42,481 nt of DNA, taken from the NCBI GenBank assembly GCA_017515465.1, contig JAFWFV010000022.1, positions 1-42,481 of the forward strand, in the 5' to 3' direction. The position numbers and the translations under genes are program-made. The notes beneath the pieces are model-generated. The model was not told where the DNA came from and did not search any database. It saw only the letters and a program-made list of their open reading frames with translations. Source of the DNA: Clostridiales bacterium (GTDB lineage Bacteria > Bacillota > Clostridia > Saccharofermentanales > Saccharofermentanaceae). Below are positions 25,302-32,720 of the stretch, in pieces; position 1 is the stretch's first letter; each line of letters opens with the position of its first letter.

Positions 25302-26723
25302 TCAGTCCTCAGTTACAGTTGCCACCTTGATGAGATTGGTGTTGCCGCTCATGCCGTTGATGATGCCGCCTGTGATGACGATGTTGTCACCGGGCTTGAG
25401 ATCCAGGATCTCCTCGGTCGTCTTGGCAGCGTAGTAGAACAATACGTCTGATGAGTCGAACTTCTTGCACAGTACAGGCGTAACGCCCCAGGACAGAGCC
25501 AATCTCCTGTAGCTCTTCTCATTCGTCGTGATGCCGATGATGTCGGCAGGACATCTGAACCTGGATACCATCCTGACGGTACCTCCTGACAGCGAACATA
25601 CGGCGATGGCCTTTGCGTTGACATCGATGGCCATTCCGCATACTGCGTGGGAGATGGAGTCTACGTTGTTCCTCATCTCGAACTGGTTATTGTGGAAACG
25701 CTTGTCGTAGTGGATCGATTCCTCTGTTGACAGAGCAATGGAAGCCATCATCCTGACTGCCTGTTCAGGGAACTTGCCTGCAGCAGTCTCGCCTGAGAGC
25801 ATTACGGCAGATGTTCCGTCGTATACGGCGTTGGCAACGTCTGATACCTCGGCCCTGGTGGGACGGGGCGAGTTGATCATGGATTCCAGCATCTCCGTTG
25901 CGGTGATGACCCTCCTGCCCAGCAGACGGCACTTGGTGATCAGGTGCTTCTGGACTGCTGGCAGCTTTTCAGGTGCGATCTCAACGCCCATGTCGCCTCT
26001 GCCGATCATGATGCCGGAGCAGAGCTTGCATATCTCTTCGATATTGTCGATACCGGGCTGGTTCTCGATCTTGGCGATGAGCTCCACGTCAGGTGAACCA
26101 TGGGCATCGAGGAACTCGTGGACCGCCTCCAGGTCCTCCTCCTGAGATACAAAGGAACATGCGATGAAATCCACATCGTGCTCTATTCCGAACAAAAGGT
26201 CCTTCTTGTCCTGCTCGCTCAAGTATTCGCTGGTTATTATCTTGCCGGGGAAGTTCATGCTCTTCCTGTCAGAGAGGTATCCCTCGGTCAGGGTCTCGCA
26301 CTTTACCTCGGAGCCGTTGATCTCCTTTACGACAAAATCCATGAGGCCGTTGCATACCAGGATGTGATCTCCTACTGATACTGACTTTTCCAACCCCTCA
26401 AAACTGACGGCTACCCTGCCCTGATCACCCTGAACGTTTTCAGATGTGAAGGTGAAGGGATCTCCGATATCCAGGTGGATCTTTCCGCCCTCAAAGGTCC
26501 TGATCCTGAACTCAGGGCCCTTGGTATCCAGCAGGATGGCAATGGGCATCTTGAGCCTTGCAGATACCTCCCTGATGGTATTTATCCTCCTGTCATGCTC
26601 CTCGTGGGTGCCGTGGGAGAAATTGAGCCTTGCAACGTTCATGCCTGCCAGGCACAGCTTCTCGATCATCTCGGGGCTGTCGCATGCAGGTCCTATCGTA
26701 CAGATTATCTTTGTCTTACGCAT
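25302..26723 (-). CDS. pyk: Pyruvate kinase
   Basis: A 473-residue protein, the usual length of pyruvate kinase without the extra C-terminal phosphohistidine domain. It converts phosphoenolpyruvate and ADP to pyruvate and ATP. Family marks are the M-R-K-T-K-I-I-C-T-I-G-P start, R-L-N-F-S-H-G, D-T-K-G-P-E, the catalytic lysine in I-A-K-I-E-N, G-R-G-D-M-G-V-E for metal binding and T-A-T-E-M-L-E-S-M (many homologues have Q for the first E). The C-terminal allosteric domain is present. The SD is AAGAAGG. It is the only central-metabolism gene in the window and appears to have its own promoter. Confidence 0.97.
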   Translation of the reverse strand: MRKTKIICTIGPACDSPEMIEKLCLAGMNVARLNFSHGTHEEHDRRINTIREVSARLKMPIAILLDTKGPEFRIRTFEGGKIHLDIGDPFTFTSENVQGDQGRVAVSFEGLEKSVSVGDHILVCNGLMDFVVKEINGSEVKCETLTEGYLSDRKSMNFPGKIITSEYLSEQDKKDLLFGIEHDVDFIACSFVSQEEDLEAVHEFLDAHGSPDVELIAKIENQPGIDNIEEICKLCSGIMIGRGDMGVEIAPEKLPAVQKHLITKCRLLGRRVITATEMLESMINSPRPTRAEVSDVANAVYDGTSAVMLSGETAAGKFPEQAVRMMASIALSTEESIHYDKRFHNNQFEMRNNVDSISHAVCGMAIDVNAKAIAVCSLSGGTVRMVSRFRCPADIIGITTNEKSYRRLALSWGVTPVLCKKFDSSDVLFYYAAKTTEEILDLKPGDNIVITGGIINGMSGNTNLIKVATVTED

Positions 26724-26758
26724 TTATCAAAACCTTCTTTCGGGTTAGTCATTCATAT

Positions 26759-26764
26759 ATTATA
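26759..26764 (-). promoter_or_regulatory. -10 element of pyruvate kinase
   Basis: A perfect TATAAT on the minus strand, 35 bases before the pyk ATG. It overlaps the stop codon of the damaged upstream ORF. The -35 (perhaps TTTATT 16 bases upstream) is weak. Confidence 0.5.
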
Positions 26765-27734
26765 TTGGATTCTCGGCTAAAATAAAGGCAAAAAACAAGC
26801 CCGCCTGCCGGCGGGCCTGGAATGTGATCTCCAGGTCGGTACTACTGTCCGATCCAGGAGCAGTTATTACATACTCCGTAGCGTCATTTGCAGACCAGCT
26901 CAGACCGATATCAGGAGCAACCACATCACCTGTCAGATAAACCTTGCCGCAAAGGAGGTCAACGTCTCCTTCCGTACGGATCGAACATCCGGATTCCTCT
27001 TCAAATCTGGGGGATGAAGCAGGGGTGACATTCAGACTGTTATTTGACATCTTAATCCCGATAGTGACATCGTACGGGAATACTGAATAAATACCCGTGA
27101 CGATCAGGTTTCCTCTCCTCATATAGAAGCCGTACGAGACAGCACCCATTCCGACTAATCCGGCTTTGGTCCCATCGAGAGTAACGTTTCCGCCAAATAT
27201 ATTGAAGGTGGATGCAGTTACGGCATTACCGTCTGAATAGATCTCGAGACTGCCGAGATTGTCAGTCTGGCCGAAGATACTGAGCGCTGAGTTTCCGGAA
27301 TCCAAAGCTTCCTGGGATACGCAGATGGCGCCCATATCAGCAGAGATCCTGCTGTCTTCTGAACCGAAACTGATCGTATTTCCGTCAGTCAATATGATGT
27401 TGACTTCACCTGAACCCAGGAAAAGTGTATGGTCGTATGAAATATCCTGATCGATGGTGTACCAGCCTGCGGCAAGTTCTGTCTCATTACCCGTCAGGAG
27501 CGTTGCCTCATGGGAACTGGAGTATCCTTCGCCGTCTACATAATCGACTGTTGCAGTGCCGGCATTATAAGTGGGCATCGAAACAGTTTCGGTAACTTCC
27601 TCAGGCTCAACGGGCTCAGATGCCGGGATCTCTTCCTCAGACTCAGTCACATCAGTCTCAGTCAGATCCTCTGCTGGTTCCGTTTCCTCAACTGCTGCCT
27701 CTTCATCCTGTATTTCCGCTATTGTATCTTCAGA
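26760..27734 (-). pseudogene. Frameshifted surface domain, probably the C-terminal half of the SleB-type gene
   Basis: An open frame of 324 codons on the same strand as, and overlapping by 16 bases, the end of the SleB-type gene. The only usable start is a GTG at 27650 without a proper SD. The first 50 codons are an acidic Glu/Thr/Pro linker continuing the style of the hydrolase's C-terminus. Then comes a beta-rich domain (G-W-Y-T-I-D-Q-D-I then V-N-I-I-L-T-D-G-N-T-I), a pattern seen in secreted clostridial carbohydrate-binding-like repeats. There is no signal peptide. A one-base shift within 27719-27734 would join the two into one protein of about 610 residues. At the other end the frame runs through an intrinsic terminator; one base change (CAG at 26817-26819 to TAG) would restore a stop just before it. 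A decayed gene is likeliest. Confidence 0.6.
26788..26816 (-). terminator. Terminator inside the 3' end of the damaged ORF
   Basis: On the minus strand a 7-bp GC stem (GCCCGCC, loop GGCA, GGCGGGC) followed by TTGTTTTTTG. It is a strong intrinsic terminator, yet it lies upstream of the ORF's stop codon. Confidence 0.88.
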
Positions 27735-28600
27735 TCATTGTAGTCGTACTCGGGTTCTGCGGGAGCAGGTGTCGTCTCCACTGTCTCATCCGGATCGATC
27801 GGAGTCATGTACGCCCTGACTTCCATGTTCGCGATAATATCCTCGATGGATGGTTCTGACGGAGCTTCGCTGTACTCCGGGCGGTAGAAATGAGTTGTCC
27901 ACCTGGGATAACCCGATACGCTGAAACCCGGTTCTATGCCGCTGCATCTGGAACATGTGCACTGACCGCATGAGAAATAGTTGCCGCCGTCATAGAAATA
28001 CGGAGCATAACCCTTGTTGTAATTGATGCAGTTAAATGCCATCAGGTGCGGTGATATGTCGTTTCTCCTGACTAGCATGTATGCCACCATGACGGCCCAC
28101 TCGGAATCCTTTGTCCTGCGCTTTCTGGCAGATCCGTTCTCCACCACCTCGAACTGGCCGCGCTGTCTCAGGACTCTCGGTATCGTGGAGGGATACTTTT
28201 TGCAGTAGAGCCTGTTCCAGATCACACATGCCACCAGCACCTTGTCAGTCAGATCATTGCCGTTTATGTCGCCTTCCGCCTGGACCACCCTGGCAAAGAA
28301 ATCAAAGTCTGCATCGGAAAGGCCAACGATCTTTGCCTTGGCCTTGGCTGACATGTTATAGCGTTCGTAGTTGGAATGGCAGTTATTCCACTGCATGACA
28401 TAATACTCACGCGTACCGGCCTCCGGCTCGGGTGTAGGCGTGGGTGATACTTCGATCGGTCTGGAAAAGAGCATCGCCTGCGTTGTCTCGCCAGTCTCTG
28501 CTCCCGATCCCGGCTCTGTTTCATCAGCCCTTACCATGAACGCAAGGGTAAAAACGAGCATGATCCCAGACATCATAGTAGCTATGATCTTCCTGTTCAT
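27719..28600 (-). CDS. SleB-type cell-wall hydrolase, exported
   Basis: A 293-residue protein with an N-terminal signal segment (about 4-24, cleavage near V-R-A-D) and a Pro/Thr/Glu linker at about 45-65. The Hydrolase_2/SleB-like domain spans about 95-235, with catalytic Glu109 in F-F-A-R-V-V-Q-A-E-G, then A-C-V-I-W-N-R and P-S-T-I-P-R-V-L-R-Q-R-G-Q-F. Four clustered cysteines near 215-225 (C-G-Q-C-T-C-S-R-C) are unusual for the family. The family cuts peptidoglycan, often in spore cortex, but vegetative members exist. The C-terminal linker stops abruptly and seems to continue in another frame, so the gene may be truncated. There is no SD; TATAAT lies eight bases before the ATG. Confidence 0.82.
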   Translation of the reverse strand: MNRKIIATMMSGIMLVFTLAFMVRADETEPGSGAETGETTQAMLFSRPIEVSPTPTPEPEAGTREYYVMQWNNCHSNYERYNMSAKAKAKIVGLSDADFDFFARVVQAEGDINGNDLTDKVLVACVIWNRLYCKKYPSTIPRVLRQRGQFEVVENGSARKRRTKDSEWAVMVAYMLVRRNDISPHLMAFNCINYNKGYAPYFYDGGNYFSCGQCTCSRCSGIEPGFSVSGYPRWTTHFYRPEYSEAPSEPSIEDIIANMEVRAYMTPIDPDETVETTPAPAEPEYDYNDLKIQ

Positions 28601-28608
28601 ATTATCGG

Positions 28609-28635
28609 ATTATACAGGGGCAATATTACTGTCAC
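28609..28635 (-). promoter_or_regulatory. Promoter of the SleB-type gene
   Basis: On the minus strand GTGACA (28635-28630), a short 15-base spacer and TATAAT (28614-28609), eight bases before the ATG. The message would have almost no leader, and no SD is present. Confidence 0.45.
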
Positions 28636-28644
28636 TTTACACAA

Positions 28645-28673
28645 TAGGCAAAATAAAATGTCACCTCTATAAT
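28645..28673 (+). promoter_or_regulatory. Promoter of the ParB-like/BMP operon
   Basis: TAGGCA (28645-28650), a 17-base spacer and a perfect TATAAT (28668-28673), 42 bases before the ATG at 28715, which has a GAGG SD. It is back to back with the SleB promoter. Confidence 0.55.
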
Positions 28674-28714
28674 TACGGCGGTTTATAAGGTAAAATAAAA
28701 ATGAGGTTTGATCA

Positions 28715-30775
28715 ATGGCAATAATTGGAGCAACAGAAGAATATAACAAGGCCAGGAAGCTGGGTACCAAGGATTATCAGAAAGCCTTAAGTGAAGGGCA
28801 TTACCCTTACCTGCCCGCTCTGGATTACATGCTCGGTTCCAGGACCACGATGAAGGAGGAAAAGGTCGGACTAAAGGAGATCCCCCTGGACTTTGTTGTC
28901 GGTACTGTTACAAAAGGAAGACAGGATGCTTTCGCCAGGAATTTCATGCCCATGCTCCCTGCGGACACCGAATTCGGGTCCAAATGGATCAGTCTTTACA
29001 ACTACCAGACAGAGGAAGGCATTCAGGACGCCATAACCGTAACCGAATTCATGGGCAAGTTCTACGTCCTGGAGGGTAACAAGCGGGTTTCCGTTCTCAA
29101 ATATCTGGAACAGCCCACCATCCTTGCCAACGTAACCAGGATCCTGCCCCCTCCCTCAGATGATATCGAGGTCAAGATCTATTATGAATTCCTGAAATTC
29201 TATAAATGTACATCCATGTACAACATCACTTTTACGGAGCTGGGATGCTACGACCGTCTCGCCACATATCTGGGAATGGAGATCGGAGACGAGCCCTGGC
29301 CGGAGGAGACCATCCTGGACCTGAAGTCAGCCTTCATCGCCTTTTCCAAGGTATATCTGGCCGCAGGCGGCGGCAACTTCCAGATCACCATCGGAGATGC
29401 TTTCCTGATCTATCTGGAAATGTACAAGTTCGATCATCTGAGGACTCCCATCGCTGACGAGATAAAGAAAAATCTCGGCCAGATTTGGAAGGAGATCAGG
29501 ATCAGGGCATACGGCAACCAGATCGTATTTTCCGAGGAGCCCAAGCTGGAGAAGAAGACAGTCCTGCCCATAATCGACAAGATCATGACCAAGACATATA
29601 CTTCGGCCAAGCCTCTTAAGATACTGTTCCTCTACGACGGCGATCCCTTGGAATCCAGATGGATCAACGGACATGAGAAGGGCCGTCTGGAATTAGAGGA
29701 CATCTTCGGAGACGTGGTCTCCACCTCCACTGCAATAAACATCATTACCGATGAGGAATTCGACAAGACCGTGGAGGAAGCCGCAGCAGACGGCATCGAC
29801 ATGATCATAACCACCTCGCCCATTCAGGTCGAATGCGCACTGAGGGCCGCAGTCCAGTACCCTAACATCAAGTTCCTGAACTGCTCCATATTCCTGTCCC
29901 ACAGCGCACTTAGGACCTATTACGGCAGGATGTACGAGGCCAAGTTCCTGCTGGGCGCAATGGCCGCTTCGCTTTCCGACGACCACAGGATCTGCTATGT
30001 ATCCAACTACCCGATCTCAGGTGCCGTTGCCAACATCAACGCATTTGCGATCGGCGCCCAGATGATCGATCCCAAGGCTGAGATCTATCTCACATGGTCA
30101 TGCCTGAGAGAGATCTCATGGACTGACTTCATCAAGGAACACGGCCTTAAGCTCATCTCAGGTCCTGACCTGGTCAGGCCCAAGAAAGCCGACAAGGCAT
30201 ATGGCCTCTTTAAGTACGACGATAACGGCGATATCATCAACATGGCATACCCGGAATGGAAGTGGGGCAAGTACTACGAACTCATCGTCCAGACGGTCCT
30301 GAACGGCGCCTGGGATGCCGAGAGCAGCGAGCTAAAGGACTCTGCCATCAACTACTGGTGGGGCATGAGTTCAGGCGTAATAGACGTATTCGTGGGCGAC
30401 GATATCCCCTTCGGTACCAAGAAGCTCGTATCCATGCTCCGCAAGAACATAACAAACGATACCTTCAATCCCTTCGAGGGTAACCTGATCAGCCAGGACG
30501 GTCCCATCAAGAGACCCTTCACGCCCAAGCTCGATAACGTTGACATCATCAACATGAGCTGGCTCAACGATAACGTAATAGGATCCATCCCCGACTTTGA
30601 CGAACTGACCGATCTGGCTCAGGCCACCGTCAAGGCGAACGGAATGCCCATCATCACCAAGAGCACCGTCCCCGAGGTGATCGAGGATCTGGCAGAGACC
30701 CAGACTCCCGATGCCAACAGCGAGGACAAGGTATCAGGAGATGAAGTAATAACGGGAGGAGAAGCTGACACATGA
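28715..30775 (+). CDS. Cytoplasmic ParB-like plus BMP-domain protein
   Basis: A 686-residue protein without signal peptide or membrane helix. Residues about 60-140 form a ParB/Srx-like fold with Y-V-L-E-G-N-K-R-V-S-V-L at 117-128. A helical region covers about 150-290. From about 300 to 600 it matches the basic-membrane-protein (BMP/Med) type I periplasmic-binding fold: K-I-L-F-L-Y-D-G-D, D-M-I-I-T-T-S-P, A-K-F-L-L-G-A-M-A and a F-V-G-D-D-I-P-F-G-T end. BMP domains bind purine nucleosides, normally outside the cell. Here the domain is intracellular, so it may sense a nucleoside-like ligand (inference). The C-terminus is an acidic tail. Its TGA overlaps the phosphoesterase ATG by four bases, so the two are translationally coupled. 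Confidence 0.8.
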   Translation: MAIIGATEEYNKARKLGTKDYQKALSEGHYPYLPALDYMLGSRTTMKEEKVGLKEIPLDFVVGTVTKGRQDAFARNFMPMLPADTEFGSKWISLYNYQTEEGIQDAITVTEFMGKFYVLEGNKRVSVLKYLEQPTILANVTRILPPPSDDIEVKIYYEFLKFYKCTSMYNITFTELGCYDRLATYLGMEIGDEPWPEETILDLKSAFIAFSKVYLAAGGGNFQITIGDAFLIYLEMYKFDHLRTPIADEIKKNLGQIWKEIRIRAYGNQIVFSEEPKLEKKTVLPIIDKIMTKTYTSAKPLKILFLYDGDPLESRWINGHEKGRLELEDIFGDVVSTSTAINIITDEEFDKTVEEAAADGIDMIITTSPIQVECALRAAVQYPNIKFLNCSIFLSHSALRTYYGRMYEAKFLLGAMAASLSDDHRICYVSNYPISGAVANINAFAIGAQMIDPKAEIYLTWSCLREISWTDFIKEHGLKLISGPDLVRPKKADKAYGLFKYDDNGDIINMAYPEWKWGKYYELIVQTVLNGAWDAESSELKDSAINYWWGMSSGVIDVFVGDDIPFGTKKLVSMLRKNITNDTFNPFEGNLISQDGPIKRPFTPKLDNVDIINMSWLNDNVIGSIPDFDELTDLAQATVKANGMPIITKSTVPEVIEDLAETQTPDANSEDKVSGDEVITGGEADT

Positions 30776-31380
30776 AGGTCCTGGCAGTCTCTGACGTCGA
30801 AGATAAGCTGATGTACGACTTTTTCAAGAAAGAAAGAGTCGAGGGCGTTGAACTCATCATATCATGCGGCGATCTCAGAGCTGACTACCTGGATTTTCTC
30901 ATGACCATGGTCAACAGGCCCATGATCTACGTCCGCGGCAATCACGACGACAGGCTGAACAGTGAGCCGCCCCTGGGTGCCACCTGCATCGAGGGCAAGG
31001 TATATACCTTTAACGGCATCAGGTTCTACGGCCTCGGCGGCTGCATCGGCAGCCAGCCCAATGCACTGAACCGCTACACCGAGCATCAGATGAAGAACAG
31101 GATAATAAGGAGCTATCCCTCCTTTACCCTCCACAAAGGATTCGATGTCCTGGTAACACACGCTCCGGCGGCAGGCTATGGCGACGTCCCCGGCAGTTTC
31201 ACCCATGAGGGCTTCCAGTGCTTTAACAAGCTCTTGAACAAATTCCAGCCCGAGTACATGTTCCATGGCCACGTGCATAATAACTACGGCAGGGTCCAGA
31301 CTGAATTCGTCCACGAGTCAGGCACCAAGATCATCAACTGCTGCGGATATAAGATAATCGATATTCCCGACAGAAAATAA
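30772..31380 (+). CDS. Calcineurin-like metallophosphoesterase
   Basis: A 202-residue protein with the metallophosphoesterase series: V-S-D-V-E-D (8-11), S-C-G-D (31-34), G-N-H-D-D (56-60), V-T-H-A-P and H-G-H-V-H-N-N-Y-G. The usual D-x-H of motif one is D-V-E here, so one metal ligand differs. Length and motifs suggest a small-molecule phosphodiesterase or phosphatase of YfcE-like type; the substrate is unknown. Overlap with the preceding gene (ATGA) and a shared promoter point to one function with the BMP-domain protein, for example on a nucleotide or cyclic nucleotide. Confidence 0.85.
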   Translation: MKVLAVSDVEDKLMYDFFKKERVEGVELIISCGDLRADYLDFLMTMVNRPMIYVRGNHDDRLNSEPPLGATCIEGKVYTFNGIRFYGLGGCIGSQPNALNRYTEHQMKNRIIRSYPSFTLHKGFDVLVTHAPAAGYGDVPGSFTHEGFQCFNKLLNKFQPEYMFHGHVHNNYGRVQTEFVHESGTKIINCCGYKIIDIPDRK

Positions 31381-31392
31381 CTGCATTCAATT

Positions 31393-31441
31393 ACAACACT
31401 AGAAGGATCTGCTGTTTACACCTGAAATCTTCCAGTGTAAT
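31393..31441 (-). repeat. Dispersed 49-nt palindromic element, copy B
   Basis: Read on the minus strand this aligns without gaps with 2289-2337, with about 31 of 49 positions the same by eye, including TTACAC, GTGTAAAC and TTCTAGTGTT at identical spacing. The outer arms are shorter than in copy A, so it is a weak hairpin. It lies between the convergent phosphoesterase and ArsR genes. Confidence 0.6.
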
Positions 31442-31467
31442 GCTCTCTTCAGCGCCTCAAATAATAA

Positions 31468-31489
31468 CGGACCCGGCGAACCGGATCCG
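31468..31489 (-). terminator. Terminator after the ArsR gene
   Basis: A 9-bp stem with one G-U pair (31468-31476 with 31481-31489, loop of four). On the minus strand it is followed by TTATTATTT. It lies eight bases past the ArsR stop. Confidence 0.7.
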
Positions 31490-31496
31490 TGTGATC

Positions 31497-31925
31497 TCAT
31501 TTCTTTTTCTTCTTATCCTTCTTCTTTTTATCCTTATCTTTTTCCTTATCCTTGTCCTTTTTCTTCTTCGCCTTGTCCTCAGAGGGCTTTTCTGCAGGCG
31601 CGGGAGCCGGAGCAGCCTTGGCGCTCTTTGAAACGTTTACAGCTGCCACCTCGGGATCCGTGAATCCCATGAAGAATTCATTGATGGATGCGAATGTCTT
31701 CATGTTGAGGGAATAATAGACGCATCTGCCTTCCCTCCTGGCGGAGACCAGGCCTGAGGATTCCAGCACGGACATGTGATGTGACAATGTGGGCTGGGTG
31801 ATGTCGAAGGCGGGCAGGATGTCCTTGGCCTTTAATTCACCGTGTGCCGCTATTATGTTCAGGATCTGGATCCTGACGGGTTCTGCTACTACTGCGATCG
31901 CATTGATCAGTTCTTCTGTCTTCAT
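31497..31925 (-). CDS. ArsR-family regulator with a lysine-rich tail
   Basis: A 142-residue protein. Residues 1-90 are a winged helix of the ArsR type: E-P-V-R-I-Q-I-L, then L-K-A-K-D-I-L-P, T-Q-P-T-L-S-H-H-M-S-V-L and the wing R-R-E-G-R-C-V-Y-Y-S-L. No metal-binding C-x-C motif is present, so the signal is unknown. After an Ala/Pro linker the last 30 residues are nearly all Lys, Asp and Glu, which is unusual and may add non-specific DNA or RNA contacts. The SD is GAGGTGA. It follows the DUF4004 gene by 14 bases in one operon. Confidence 0.88.
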   Translation of the reverse strand: MKTEELINAIAVVAEPVRIQILNIIAAHGELKAKDILPAFDITQPTLSHHMSVLESSGLVSARREGRCVYYSLNMKTFASINEFFMGFTDPEVAAVNVSKSAKAAPAPAPAEKPSEDKAKKKKDKDKEKDKDKKKKDKKKKK

Positions 31926-31939
31926 GTCGTCACCTCAGA

Positions 31940-32572
31940 TCACGCGATGAGCTGATCCTTCAGAGCTTCTTCGAACTCCATCAGATTAGCACATGCGATT
32001 ATTTCGGTATTGTCCTCCAGGAGGATCTCATCCTCGCCGCTTACGAGCATAGTCATGGGTACTCCGAGCTTTCTCAGGAGCAGGAGCTGGTAATCCTTGC
32101 TGGCTTCCTTTCTGAGGTACTTGCACAGGAGTCTTAATACCTGCTTTGCATCCTCCAGATATATGCCGGACAGCTTCATGAGATGGTCTACTACATACAT
32201 GCCGAACACATCGTTAAAGTCCAGCATGTCCTTTGCGGGGAATACACTTGTAAAAGCTGTGAGAGACAGCTTGGATACGATGCTCAGTTCCTTGAAGTCC
32301 TTTAGAGGGATCTTGAAGCTCTCAACGTTGGCGGAGAAGAGTTCCTGCATCTGCTCTACTGTGAGTTCGCTCTTCAGTTCCTTTATGCGGTCGATCCTGG
32401 CAAAGATCTTTTCCCTGGGGAAGAATGTTGCCTGACCGATGTCCGTTGCCTTGTGGATGAACCAGCTCTCGGGGATGAGTCCCAGCCTCTTCCATCTGTA
32501 GAGTGTGCCATAGGAAATCCTTGCCATCCTGAGCAGCTGCTTCTTTGAGATCAATTCTTCTGTGTTCTCCAT
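31940..32572 (-). CDS. DUF4004/YhbD-like MerR-type regulator
   Basis: A 210-residue protein. The first 70 residues carry a MerR-like helix-turn-helix with the YhbD/DUF4004 pattern: I-S-K-K-Q-L-L, I-S-Y-G-T-L-Y-R-W-K-R-L-G-L-I-P-E-S-W-F, then A-T-F-F-P-R-E-K-I. The rest is helical with no recognised ligand site. The in-frame ATG at 32593 lies upstream of the SD; the ATG at 32572 follows AAGGGGG and is chosen. It forms an operon with the ArsR gene. The target genes are unknown. Confidence 0.85.
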   Translation of the reverse strand: MENTEELISKKQLLRMARISYGTLYRWKRLGLIPESWFIHKATDIGQATFFPREKIFARIDRIKELKSELTVEQMQELFSANVESFKIPLKDFKELSIVSKLSLTAFTSVFPAKDMLDFNDVFGMYVVDHLMKLSGIYLEDAKQVLRLLCKYLRKEASKDYQLLLLRKLGVPMTMLVSGEDEILLEDNTEIIACANLMEFEEALKDQLIA

Positions 32573-32661
32573 AACGTGACCCCCTTGGTGCATTATTATC
32601 GATTCTTAAGGTCAATTCTAAAATAACAATGTTACAAGCGTGATACAGAGGGGTTAATTCA

Positions 32662-32697
32662 ATAAAACAAAAACAGCGCACCGTACCGGGTGCGCTG
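32662..32697 (-). terminator. Terminator of the polysaccharide operon
   Basis: A 9-bp stem (CAGCGCACC at 32674-32682 with GGTGCGCTG at 32689-32697, loop of six), followed on the minus strand by TTTTTGTTTTATTG. It is a strong intrinsic terminator after the last gene of the cluster. Confidence 0.92.
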
Positions 32698-32720
32698 CCG
32701 TGTAGTTATTAAGATAATGA

